A stretch of DNA of 64,000 nucleotides from DASXRU01 sp034665305 (GTDB lineage Bacteria; Acidobacteriota; Blastocatellia; Pyrinomonadales; Pyrinomonadaceae): contig JAXDFZ010000011.1 of NCBI GenBank assembly GCA_034665305.1, positions 1 through 64,000 of the forward strand, in the 5' to 3' direction. A program made the position numbers and the translations under genes. Position 1 is the stretch's first letter. Each line of letters opens with the position of its first letter. A model generated the notes under the pieces. It ran no database searches, was not told the origin of the DNA, and saw only the letters and a list, made by a program, of their open reading frames with translations. Shown here piece after piece: positions 35,710-44,532 of the stretch.

Positions 35710-35954
35710 CTCAAGTCCGATACATTGGGATCAACAGCGAGCGATAATTCTCTTAGTATTAGCTGGTCATCAATCCGCAATCGTACCCGTCTTCCAAGAG
35801 CGTCTCGCACTTCGCAGCCCGGCGAAGCATCTGAGTCAAAGACTTCAAGGTCGGTTTCAAGTGAATCGACGCTTCCAAAACTCTCCACCGAGCCACTATC
35901 AAACTTGACCGAAATTGGGAAGACAGGGTTAGGGTCCGTGCGGGAGTTTCTCAT
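35706..35954 (-). CDS. Small acidic protein of unknown function, partner of a truncated gene
   Basis: An 82-residue acidic product rich in Asp, Ser and Val (PVFPISVKFDSGSVESFGSV, then SLETDLEVFDSD). No domain is recognised. Support for a real gene: AGGAT upstream of ATG 35954 and a four-base ATGA overlap with the following (truncated) gene. With that partner cut off, it may no longer be useful. Confidence 0.45.
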   Translation of the reverse strand: MRNSRTDPNPVFPISVKFDSGSVESFGSVDSLETDLEVFDSDASPGCEVRDALGRRVRLRIDDQLILRELSLAVDPNVSDLR

Positions 35955-36499
35955 TAGGATATCCTGTCCAAAATCCGCGATCGGCTTTCATTGATCGTAG
36001 GTCAGGTACTTCAACTTCTGTCCTTTGGCGGCCCGACAGATTTTCTGCTTGCTTGGAAGGCTACGAATTCATGTCAGCGGCGTGTACCGGCGCTGCTTGA
36101 TAGCGTTGTCTTAAGTGTCTAGAGATTTTGAGAATGCAAGGCACACCTAAGGTGAGTAATTGTTCGCGGGCCAGCCTAACCTACAAACTTGTCGGGGCAT
36201 TCGAAAGATATGAAACGCGTAAATATCTCAAGTACTATTTGGTTGAGAGTATTAACAACTTGCAAAATCAATTATCCCCAGACTCGTTTGTCGAATTTAC
36301 CGACGGTAAACAAAAGTTTCGATTTTCATCGAGCACGGATCTTTCGACCGTACATAGGTCCTCCTGCTTGGGCTTGCAAATAGGTTGCAATCAGCAAACC
36401 TTAGTGCTAGTTTGCCGTTGAATTTGCAAGCTAAGATAACGGCGGCCCTCCTACAGTCAAAGCTAAGCAGCCGCGCGACGTCCAATCTTCCTCAACATT
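35955..36499. other. Gene-poor leader of the TIR-STAND operon
   Basis: This 545-bp stretch holds no gene I can support. A 97-codon frame (36128-36421) has no ribosome site and no protein-like pattern. Base composition is more AT-rich than the flanking housekeeping DNA, in keeping with transferred DNA. The promoter of the TIR-STAND operon should lie near its right end, but I cannot point to convincing -35/-10 boxes. Confidence 0.4.
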
Positions 36500-38071
36500 A
36501 TGACCGGCAATACTGTGGCCCCTAAGCTGTCACCCTATTCCATTTTCATCAGTTATGCCCACAAGGACTACGATGAACGAATGGACGAGTCCAAGCGTTG
36601 GCACGAACAACTGCTTGTGCACCTCGCGATACTGGCCAGGCAGAATCAAGTCTGTGTATGGTCGGACAAGGACATACCTTTAGGTGAGAATTGGCATGCC
36701 CTAATTCAAGCCACACTATCCGCAGCGAAGGCCGCCGTCTTAATCGTTGGTCCGGAATTTCTTCGCTCGGACTACATCATGAAGTATGAGCTCCCCGTGC
36801 TGCTCCAAAAAGCCCACGAAGAAGCCTTGCCAATAGTCCCAATTGTGGTCCGGTTTTGCACTGTCGGAGAGACAGTTTTCAACTATCCGGATCCCCAGCA
36901 CGGTCCCCATCAAACGAGCTTGACAACTTTTCAGTTAGCGAATCCTCCGGATAAGCCCCTGAACAGCATGCAGCAGTTCGAGCAAGACCGCGTCTTCCTC
37001 AAGGTTGCTCAACATCTCCTGGGACTCGTGGGGAGCAACGGTGTCAAGCCAAATGTCGACGCACCGGAGTCTCAGGTTCAGGCAGTGAACAATGCACTCA
37101 ATTTGCTTCGTACCTTGATTCGCGAAAACGCAGAGGTCAGGGATGCCCTGCGAATATTTCACACTGACTTCGAAGCGACTTCAGCTCAGGTCGATTTGCT
37201 GAGCACATACAAGGACCTGCACGACCTTCTGCACACGCTCCAGTTCCAATGTTGCGACCTGATGGCTGCGGAGCTTCCTCATTTTCCGCAGGATGACGAC
37301 TCGCGAGATCGGCTGATCAGTCCCGAGTTAACGCTTCAACAGACGATTGACGCCATCCGAGAACAGCAACCACGCTGGACCGAGGTCAATATTGAAACGG
37401 AGTGGCTCCTGGCGCAGTTGGAGATGTCCCTGGCCAAGCTGCAGGAGAGTCTGGTTGCTTCCGATAGAGGATTACTGAGCCGAGCCGTCTCAATTCTCTC
37501 GCGGGTACTTAATAGATATCCGGCGCAGCTCAATGCTCGTTTGCTGGAAGTGGCCCGGGGGCTGCGATTGGCCAGGCTGGTCAGTGCGATGACCGATATC
37601 CCGCGGCGCCTGGGCGAAGTTGGCGTGGGGGAGACTGAGGCGCAGCAGTTTGTCGATGGTATTAGTGGGCTGGCGGGGCTTGATGTGCGACTGCGCGAGT
37701 TGCTCTACGAACACGATCATTGGCAAATGGCAGACGGCGAAATGCGTTTGCTCCAGGTTAGTTCAGACGACTTCTTCGAAGACTTACGTGCATCATGGCC
37801 CGGGCTCACGGTGCTCACCAAGGTCTTGTACCATGAAAACCCAAAACCATGGGCAGCACGTTTCAAAGCCGATAGCGAACGCCTGGATGCCGCAATCGCC
37901 GGCACGAGTATTTCGGCCGTTCGGGAATGTTTCCGACGTTACCGACGCGCCGCTGGAATTCGCTTTTTTGAAGTTGACGTCGAGCTCAAACGATTGTGTA
38001 ACGAACTACAACAAGTAGGCGCGCCGCTGGATCGCTTGCTGAGCGTGCTCGATAGAGATGGAAAAGGATGA
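36500..38071 (+). CDS. TIR-domain protein (putative NADase effector)
   Basis: A 523-residue protein. Residues 13-150 form a TIR domain: SIFISYAHKDYDE (betaA), VWSDKDIPLGENW (BB-loop region), AAVLIVGPEFLRSDYIMKYEL, with Ser90 and the candidate catalytic Glu97 spaced as in NAD-cleaving TIRs. The remaining about 340 residues are all-helical, without a recognised domain, and contain LSTYKDLHDLLHTLQFQC and LARLVSAMTDIPRRLGEVG. They may carry the adaptor that couples to the STAND partner. ATG at 36500; no signal peptide. The STAND gene follows 12 bp later. By analogy to TIR-STAND immunity it would deplete NAD on activation; this is inference. Confidence 0.88.
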   Translation: MTGNTVAPKLSPYSIFISYAHKDYDERMDESKRWHEQLLVHLAILARQNQVCVWSDKDIPLGENWHALIQATLSAAKAAVLIVGPEFLRSDYIMKYELPVLLQKAHEEALPIVPIVVRFCTVGETVFNYPDPQHGPHQTSLTTFQLANPPDKPLNSMQQFEQDRVFLKVAQHLLGLVGSNGVKPNVDAPESQVQAVNNALNLLRTLIRENAEVRDALRIFHTDFEATSAQVDLLSTYKDLHDLLHTLQFQCCDLMAAELPHFPQDDDSRDRLISPELTLQQTIDAIREQQPRWTEVNIETEWLLAQLEMSLAKLQESLVASDRGLLSRAVSILSRVLNRYPAQLNARLLEVARGLRLARLVSAMTDIPRRLGEVGVGETEAQQFVDGISGLAGLDVRLRELLYEHDHWQMADGEMRLLQVSSDDFFEDLRASWPGLTVLTKVLYHENPKPWAARFKADSERLDAAIAGTSISAVRECFRRYRRAAGIRFFEVDVELKRLCNELQQVGAPLDRLLSVLDRDGKG

Positions 38072-38083
38072 CGAGGTGACCTC

Positions 38084-41000
38084 ATGACTGATAGCCAATC
38101 TTCCAACGTCGAACCCTTTGCCTCGTTTGCCGCCCTCAAATCTGCTCACACGGAACTCCAAAGTCGTTACCGCAAGGTGCTGGGCGAGCATAGCGTGCAT
38201 GACGAGACGGGTTTGCTGGTCAAGGATCTGTTTCCGGAAGTTAAGAACTTCATTGATCGCGGACGCGCGACTGGTGCTTTGATCGACGCGGAAGATGAAC
38301 GAAACGCGAGCCAGACATATCTCGACCACTGGATCAGCGTGCTCTACCGCAACGGTTTTCAGGGAAAAGAATCCGCCGCTTACAACGCGACGCTGGCAGA
38401 CTTCAATCCTGACGAATCTCCCGACCTTCGCGATAAACCCTCACCATATCTTGGTCTCGACGCATTTCAAGAGCAAGACTACAAGAATTTTTTCGGACGT
38501 AGACTATTGGTTGAAGAAATGGTGGCGCGGTTCGCCGTTAAGCGAGTGCTCGCAGTGGTGGGACCCTCCGGCAGCGGTAAGTCGTCTGCAGTTCTTGCCG
38601 GCCTGATTCCGGCGTTGAAAGCTGACGCGCTTCCGGGAAGTCGTGAGTGGCGCTATTGCCCGCCGATGGTGCCCGGAGCCAATCCGCTGGCAAATCTTGC
38701 CTTGGCGCTGGGACCACCTACTGAAGACGCCGCCCGTTGGGTGGAGCGCCAGGTTAGTCTTTTCAGTCAGGATGGGGAGCACCTGCGGAAATTGGTCGAA
38801 TCCGGAAATGGGCGGCCGTGTGTAATTGTCATTGACCAATTTGAAGAGGTCTTCACACTCTGCCACGACAAAAATCTGCTGAACGATTTCATCAACAACC
38901 TAATGGGGATGGTAGGCTCCGATACGCATCAACACCGAATAGTTCTTACGCTTCGCAGCGACTACGAGGAACAACTACCGCGGTTGGAATCCCTTTATCC
39001 GCTGTTGAGGGACAATCGCGTGCAGGTCACGCCTTTGAGCGCTTCGGATCTTCGCGATGCGATTGAGAAGCCCGCCGACAACATAGGTTTGAAATTTGAA
39101 AAGGGAATTGTCGAGAAATTGGTCAAAGAAATTGTCGGGGAACCGGCAGGTTTGCCGTTGCTGCAGTTCACTCTGCTGCAACTCTGGAACAGACGGCGCC
39201 GCAATCGGATTACCTGGGACGTGTATGAGCGTCTGGGAGGCCCGCGTCAGGCTTTGACCAAAACCGCCGACGAGTTTTACGCAAACTTGATCCCCCAGGA
39301 GCAGAGCGTAACGCGTAAGGTATTGCTTCGCCTGGCGTGGGCGGCGGAAGGCATTCAAGTGTTGCGGGATCGTGTGCGCCGGCGAGAACTGCACGCGGAA
39401 GTTGGCTCGTCCGACCAGGTAGACGAAGTATTGAAGAAGCTGGTGAACGCTCGCCTCGTGCGTCTCACTTCGGATCCCTTATCGGAAGCGGAAGTCTCAC
39501 TCGACGATCAGTTCGAGGTGGCGCACGAAGCATTAATCCGTAACTGGATCAGGCTGGTCGAATGGCTGAAACAGGAGCATGACATCCTGCGTCAGCGAAT
39601 TCTTTTGCGTTCAGCCGCGCAACAGTGGGAACTCCATCATAGAGATCCGGGCGGACTCCTGGGAGGAGCGCTACTCGAAGAAGGGCTCCGCTATCGACGA
39701 GAATTATCGGGCCTGGAAGCCGAGTTCGTTGATGAAAGCAAACGCTTCGCTGAGGCCACCGCACGTGAGAAGGCCAGAGTTGCACTTGAGAAGGAGGAAG
39801 CCCAAAAGCGCGAAGTGAAACAGGTCGCAATTCTGGCAGCAGAGCGCCAGCGTCGAATCGATCAGAAGACGAGAGCAACAAGATGGTTGGCAGCGATGGT
39901 TGCGCTCCTGTCGTTGGCGCTAGTTTCCACCTTGGCGGCCTCCGTTTACGCAAACAGCAAGGCGAAGGACGCGGCTGCCCAAGCGACCGAAGCCGCTAAG
40001 CAAAAGGACCTTGCGACCCAGCAAGCGATAGCGGCCGCAAACGAGAAGACACGGGCCACCGAGGTCGCAAACAAAGCGACCCTAGACAGAGTAGCGTTCT
40101 CTGAGTACAAGCGGGACGAGGCCCTAAGGATTGCCGATGCGGCGCAGAAAAAACAGGCGGAGGCGGATAAGGCAAAACGCGATGCGATTGCCGCCACGAA
40201 GCTCGCTAATGACCGGTTAACTATCCTTACGGACTTAACTACTAAACTGCAAAACAAGAACACTGAATTAGACACGGCTAAAGCTAACCTGGCGTCTGAA
40301 AACGAGAAGCTTATTCGCCTCAATAGCGAACTTGATCAAAAGAATTTGGATTTGAAGAACGAAACGCAGAAAAAGGTGAAAGCGCTGGAAGCTGCGGATG
40401 AAGCGCGAAAACAAGCCGAAGGCGCGCGCGACTTGGCTGTCGACAAACAGGTCGAGGCGGAAAAGGCAATCAACAGACTGGAGAATGTGATTAGGGCCTT
40501 GTCGGCTCATGCAATCTTTTCCAGCGATGGCTCGAAAGTGATAACGCTTTCGTCGGATCAGAGAGTGCCTTCAGGACTTTCCGCTAAACGGGCTGGGGTC
40601 TTATCACTTCAGAAGATGCCGGTAGTATTGGATCTGGACGCGCCTGCCGGCGATCAGAAAACCGCTGCCTCTGATCAAAAGAAGGCGGCGGCGACTAACC
40701 AAGAGGCGCTTGTCTCGGAACAGAAGATCCGTGTTTGGGATACCAATTCACAGTCCCTGGCAAAAGAGATCAGCGCAACGAATAGTGTCGCGGCCGCGCT
40801 CAGTTCGGACGGCAAAAAGGTAGCTACTGTTACTGAGAAAGGAGACGTTGTAATCACCGACGTCGCTACGGAAGTCGAACTCAAGCCATTTCCTGCGGTG
40901 CTCGCTAACGCAACGAAAGTGGAATTTAGCCCAGACTCAAAGAGGCTGGCAATCCTGGGGCAGAATGGCGAAGCGAAAGTGCTCGATCTGAAAACGCGTG

Positions 41001-41560
41001 AAGTTGTTGTCAATGTAAAAGGTTCGGGTAGGCAAATCGTGGATATTGCTTTCAGCCCGAACGGTCAATACTTGTCCACGACCGACACTGCGCAAGAAAA
41101 CACTTTGATCAAAATCGGTTCAAATGTGCAACTTCAGGTTCCGCTGGCAACGGGCCGGTGCCGGGCTTTCTCCCTGCAGGTGCTACAAATCAGTCCTTCG
41201 CCGGATCTGAAATCAGAACTCTCGGTCGGGAAGGAATGTATGCCCGATGGGAACAGCGCCTGGAAACTGATCATGGATGTCTACGCTCGACAACGAGATG
41301 GCAGCTTTGAACAATTGGCCCATGTGTCCGCACGAGGCGAGGCGGGAACCGATTTGCCTGCGCTCCAGGCACTTGCCGGGCAGGGGCTTAACGATGAGCA
41401 GTTTCGTCTCATCGGTGAGCACATGAAGCAGCTAGCGAAAGAGTCGGCCGCGCTCGAGGGTCTCGATGAACAGACTCGCACCACTCAATTAATAGTACTC
41501 AGCTCCAGATTGTTCGGTCAGGTAGTGAGGGATTTGGGTCTCGGCGACGCTCTCAAATAG
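38084..41560 (+). CDS. nSTAND1-type NTPase with membrane anchor, coiled coil and beta-propeller
   Basis: The 1,158-residue protein starts with a helical adaptor-like region (1-118, KNFIDRGRATGALIDAEDER). An nSTAND1 NTPase follows (119 to about 520): PYLGLDAFQEQDYKNFFGR, Walker A GPSGSGKSS at 160-168, Walker B VIVIDQFEEVF near 250, and the LTLRSDYEEQLP sensor. Next come a winged-helix-like part, one membrane helix (about 600-623, LAAMVALLSLALVSTLAASV) and a 180-residue Lys/Ala/Glu coiled coil. A WD40-like propeller (about 805-1050, SPDSKRLAILG, SPNGQYLSTTD) completes the recognisable part. STAND proteins are ligand-triggered oligomerising switches; the propeller is the likely sensor. GAGGTG precedes ATG 38084, so it is coupled with the TIR gene. 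Ligand and target unknown. Confidence 0.9.
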   Translation: MTDSQSSNVEPFASFAALKSAHTELQSRYRKVLGEHSVHDETGLLVKDLFPEVKNFIDRGRATGALIDAEDERNASQTYLDHWISVLYRNGFQGKESAAYNATLADFNPDESPDLRDKPSPYLGLDAFQEQDYKNFFGRRLLVEEMVARFAVKRVLAVVGPSGSGKSSAVLAGLIPALKADALPGSREWRYCPPMVPGANPLANLALALGPPTEDAARWVERQVSLFSQDGEHLRKLVESGNGRPCVIVIDQFEEVFTLCHDKNLLNDFINNLMGMVGSDTHQHRIVLTLRSDYEEQLPRLESLYPLLRDNRVQVTPLSASDLRDAIEKPADNIGLKFEKGIVEKLVKEIVGEPAGLPLLQFTLLQLWNRRRRNRITWDVYERLGGPRQALTKTADEFYANLIPQEQSVTRKVLLRLAWAAEGIQVLRDRVRRRELHAEVGSSDQVDEVLKKLVNARLVRLTSDPLSEAEVSLDDQFEVAHEALIRNWIRLVEWLKQEHDILRQRILLRSAAQQWELHHRDPGGLLGGALLEEGLRYRRELSGLEAEFVDESKRFAEATAREKARVALEKEEAQKREVKQVAILAAERQRRIDQKTRATRWLAAMVALLSLALVSTLAASVYANSKAKDAAAQATEAAKQKDLATQQAIAAANEKTRATEVANKATLDRVAFSEYKRDEALRIADAAQKKQAEADKAKRDAIAATKLANDRLTILTDLTTKLQNKNTELDTAKANLASENEKLIRLNSELDQKNLDLKNETQKKVKALEAADEARKQAEGARDLAVDKQVEAEKAINRLENVIRALSAHAIFSSDGSKVITLSSDQRVPSGLSAKRAGVLSLQKMPVVLDLDAPAGDQKTAASDQKKAAATNQEALVSEQKIRVWDTNSQSLAKEISATNSVAAALSSDGKKVATVTEKGDVVITDVATEVELKPFPAVLANATKVEFSPDSKRLAILGQNGEAKVLDLKTREVVVNVKGSGRQIVDIAFSPNGQYLSTTDTAQENTLIKIGSNVQLQVPLATGRCRAFSLQVLQISPSPDLKSELSVGKECMPDGNSAWKLIMDVYARQRDGSFEQLAHVSARGEAGTDLPALQALAGQGLNDEQFRLIGEHMKQLAKESAALEGLDEQTRTTQLIVLSSRLFGQVVRDLGLGDALK

Positions 41561-41605
41561 CGCGGAAGATTCAGGGCCCGGGTCCAAATTGAGGCCGCAT
41601 CGTGA

Positions 41606-42613
41606 CTATTCGCCTAACAAGGTCTTAAGCTCAGCGGATGCCTCGTCGACGATGCGTTCGGCGTCCTCCACCGCGCTCGCGGCCTCTTCTGCGTCAACGG
41701 CAACGCTGCGCGCGCGTTCGGCGGCACTTTCCAGCGCGGCTTTTGCTTCTTCCAAACTCGCTTCCGCGTCGCGCCGGCGCTTCTCGGCTTTCTGCGCCTC
41801 AGCGTCCGTCTTTTTCTGCGCTGCTTCCAAACTGTGTGCCCTGGCTCGGGCTTCAGTTAGCGATCTCGTTGCCTCCTGCAATGACACTTTCGCGGTAGCT
41901 ATAGTCGCTTTGCGCTTCGCTTCGAGGTGACGTCGGTCATCCCCCGGCGCCGCCTTGCCCCGCATGGTCGACGCACTGCTCGACTTGGGTGGGAAGCGAA
42001 TCAGTTTAGAAGTTTCTCGCGACGTCTCTTCCGCCGTCTGCCTCCGTCCTGCCTTCGCTTTAGACTGCGCCATGCCGGCCACTGGTACGAATGAAGCGAA
42101 GGATTCGAAACCCGGCGGATCGACGTCCTCGGTCAGGCGCCCAGGGCGCGAGGGGCGATCATCAGAACGCGATGCGAATGCTGAAACTCCTTCGAGCGTA
42201 GCGGTGACGCGGCGGATAGTATCCAGCGACGGGTTGTGTCCGGCGTCTCGCAACAGGGACGCGGCGATATCAGAAAGTTTTAGCAGGTCCTCGCTGCGGG
42301 CTTCGAGAGTCGCGCGTATGTCCGCAACCTTCCCGGCCGAACGAGATGTCTGCGCTTTGTGAAAGCGCTCACCCGACGCGACCAACCGATCGAATGCCTC
42401 GCGATGACTCCAGTAGAGTTGATTCACCGCCCACGCGGAGACCGAAGGTTTGCCCAGCGCCTTCACGCGAGCCGCATCAACGCCCCGCCCGCTCTTCTTT
42501 AGCGTCGCTGCCAGTGCGTTGCGCGCGCCGGTGAACTCGGCCAAGGGGAGCCTGAACAATGCATCAACATCAGGGTCCTTGTCCCCGATCTTCTTCTGAC
42601 TGCCCTTAGACAC
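41606..42613 (-). CDS. Coiled-coil protein of unknown function
   Basis: A 335-residue soluble protein with a conserved-looking N-terminal part (ALFRLPLAEFTGARNALAAT, then VSAWAVNQLYWSHREAFDRL, residues 15-85). A basic disordered middle follows, then a long Ala/Glu/Lys coiled coil (about 235-330). I recognise the N-terminal pattern as recurrent in uncharacterised actinobacterial and acidobacterial proteins, without function. Start is GTG at 42613 with GGAAAGGAA upstream. It converges on the STAND gene with 45 bp between stops. Whether it belongs to the island or to the old chromosome is unclear. Confidence 0.72.
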   Translation of the reverse strand: MSKGSQKKIGDKDPDVDALFRLPLAEFTGARNALAATLKKSGRGVDAARVKALGKPSVSAWAVNQLYWSHREAFDRLVASGERFHKAQTSRSAGKVADIRATLEARSEDLLKLSDIAASLLRDAGHNPSLDTIRRVTATLEGVSAFASRSDDRPSRPGRLTEDVDPPGFESFASFVPVAGMAQSKAKAGRRQTAEETSRETSKLIRFPPKSSSASTMRGKAAPGDDRRHLEAKRKATIATAKVSLQEATRSLTEARARAHSLEAAQKKTDAEAQKAEKRRRDAEASLEEAKAALESAAERARSVAVDAEEAASAVEDAERIVDEASAELKTLLGE

Positions 42614-42708
42614 GTCGTTCCTTTCCTGCTTCCCTCGACTGATTGCGGTCTAGTTTCTCACAGTTTCATAGCCGGGCTCGAAAGGTAACGCCCCATAAAA
42701 CGGTTTCG

Positions 42709-42738
42709 AAAAAAAAGGCCCGCTGCCAGGAGCGGGCC
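42709..42738 (-). terminator. Strong rho-independent terminator after the pilin gene
   Basis: On the minus strand, GGCCCGCTCCTGGCAGCGGGCC forms an 8-bp GC stem with a short loop and is followed by eight T. It lies about 75 bp past the pilin stop. Confidence 0.9.
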
Positions 42739-42813
42739 TGAATGGATAATATTTCGGCCTGAGCTGGACCGCAGTCTTTTGATCGGTAGTCCGGGATCAA
42801 AACGGTCTTCGCA

Positions 42814-43275
42814 TCAGCGTGATGCCGGCGGGTCGGTCGCGGTGGCCGGCTGATCGGGGTTCATGCGAATCGTGCTGAGATTGGGATCGATATAAAAGTG
42901 GTTCCCGACTCCGCCCTGCGGGTCGGCATTGACCGTAAAGAAGGCCGCCTCAGTGGCCGATCGTGGTCGCACCTTCAACGTGAAAACGTAGCCGCTGACG
43001 AGTGGGGCGTCGCCGACGAACCGGTCGTCAAATCCTTCTTTAATCAACTGTTCGAAAGTCCCATAGTCACCGCGGTGGCCCAGGTAATAGTCGGCTTCAT
43101 TCTGGGAGATCCTGATCAGCATCTGGGTCGCCGCAGCCTCATTGCCGGTCTTGGTGGCGTTTTTCCATCCGTAGACGCCCACGCCCACGAGAATGCCGAT
43201 GATGGCGATCACGATCATCAATTCGATGAGGGTAAAGCCACCAGCGTTTGAATAATTAGTCTTTTTGGATTTCAT
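42814..43275 (-). CDS. Type IV pilin-like (prepilin) protein
   Basis: A 153-residue prepilin. It has a short basic leader, the prepilin peptidase site G|FTLIELMIVIAIIGILVGV (Glu5 of the mature protein present), the hydrophobic N-terminal helix and then a globular part (QNEADYYLGHRGDYGTFEQL, ending in a Pro/Ala/Thr tail). It resembles major pilins or pseudopilins of type IVa systems, used in adhesion, twitching or DNA uptake. Assembly genes (pilB, pilC, pilQ) are not in this window. GAGGAA lies twelve bases before ATG 43275. A strong terminator follows, so the gene is a single transcript, as is usual for an abundant pilin. Confidence 0.93.
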   Translation of the reverse strand: MKSKKTNYSNAGGFTLIELMIVIAIIGILVGVGVYGWKNATKTGNEAAATQMLIRISQNEADYYLGHRGDYGTFEQLIKEGFDDRFVGDAPLVSGYVFTLKVRPRSATEAAFFTVNADPQGGVGNHFYIDPNLSTIRMNPDQPATATDPPASR

Positions 43276-43513
43276 GATGTTTTAAGTTCCTCGGGTAATA
43301 AACGAACTAATCGGCTGGCAGTTCCCGAAAGCGCCGCCCGGGTTTTCCGCATCTGAGTTGCCGGCGCGAATCTTACTACAGGGAAGTTTTGCCTGCCACT
43401 CGCACGGGCCCCGGCGCGGCGCACAAAACGAAACCTCGCCGCATTTTCAGCGTGCGATACCACTGCCGAGCATGTAGAATGAGCGGGCAAGTCAATTTAT
43501 CCGAACTATTTAC

Positions 43514-44500
43514 ATGAGACGACTGCAAACTGCCGAGAGCGAAATCGACCTGCTCGCCGCTTCCGCCGCGGAAAAGATTGCCCTGCTTCAGGCGGCGATC
43601 GAAACCGTCATTCGCGGAAAGCCGGAGGCGGTCCGCCTGGCCATTGTGGCGCTGATCGCGGGCGGCCACTTGCTGATCGAAGACGTTCCCGGAGTTGGCA
43701 AGACCACACTCGCTCGCGCCCTGGCGCTCGCTCTGGATTGCACCTTCCAGCGAATTCAGTTCACTTCCGATCTGCTTCCGTCGGACGTGATCGGGCTTTC
43801 CGTTTACAACCAGCGCACCAGCATTTTCGAATGGAAACCGGGCCCCGTATTTGCCAACGTCGTGCTCGCTGACGAGATCAATCGTACGACGCCGAAGACC
43901 CAATCAGCGTTGCTCGAAGCCATGGCCGAGCGGCAAATAACCGTGGAAGGCGTGACCCGCGAACTCCCTTCGCCCTTCATCGTATTGGCCACGCAAAATC
44001 CGATTGAGCATCACGGCACTTATCCGCTGCCGGAATCGCAGGTGGACCGTTTCATGTTGCGGCTGCGCATCGGTTATCCGGGCGCGGATGACGAGAAGTT
44101 GATCCTGCGCGATCGCGAGCACGCCGAACCACTCGACGACGTGCGCGGCGTAATGAGTGCCGCCGACGTTCTGCACTTGCAGCGCAGCGTCGCCTCGGTT
44201 TCAGTAGACGACGCGATCGTCGATTACTTAATGCGTATCGTTTCCGCGACTCGAGATTCGGAAATGCTGGATCTGGGAGTCAGTCCGCGCGCCACGCTCG
44301 CGCTCTTCCGCGCCGCACAGGCGCTGGCCCTCACGGAGCAACGCAGTTTCTGCGTCCCTGATGACATTAAGCGTTTGGTCCTGCCCGTCTTTGCACATCG
44401 CCTGGTGATCAGTTCGCGCTATGCATCGTCACTGCGCCGCAGCGAAGAAGCTGAAGCCGTGCTGCGCGAGATCATGAAAGCGGTAAGCGTACCTCTTTGA
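43514..44500 (+). CDS. MoxR-family AAA+ ATPase
   Basis: A 328-residue ATPase with Walker A DVPGVGKTTLARAL (Lys about 64), Walker B VVLADEINRTTPKTQSALLEAM, sensor 1 FIVLATQNPIEHHGTYPLPESQVDRFMLR and the lid domain. MoxR proteins act as chaperones that insert or activate metal-binding or vWA partners. Here the next gene codes for a DUF58 protein, the classic partner, 32 bp downstream. ATG at 43514 follows a short space without a good ribosome site. Function in maturation of an enzyme complex is by family analogy. Confidence 0.93.
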   Translation: MRRLQTAESEIDLLAASAAEKIALLQAAIETVIRGKPEAVRLAIVALIAGGHLLIEDVPGVGKTTLARALALALDCTFQRIQFTSDLLPSDVIGLSVYNQRTSIFEWKPGPVFANVVLADEINRTTPKTQSALLEAMAERQITVEGVTRELPSPFIVLATQNPIEHHGTYPLPESQVDRFMLRLRIGYPGADDEKLILRDREHAEPLDDVRGVMSAADVLHLQRSVASVSVDDAIVDYLMRIVSATRDSEMLDLGVSPRATLALFRAAQALALTEQRSFCVPDDIKRLVLPVFAHRLVISSRYASSLRRSEEAEAVLREIMKAVSVPL

Positions 44501-44532
44501 AGTCGCGAGTAATGAGTAATGAGTAATGAGTG

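Noticed and set aside
36128..36421. 97-codon frame upstream of the TIR gene
   Set aside because: No ribosome site and no recognisable or protein-like pattern.
41561..41605. Direct repeat of the tRNA-Val end as right attachment site of the island
   Set aside because: I could not find a copy of the tRNA 3' end here or further right, so island limits remain unproven.
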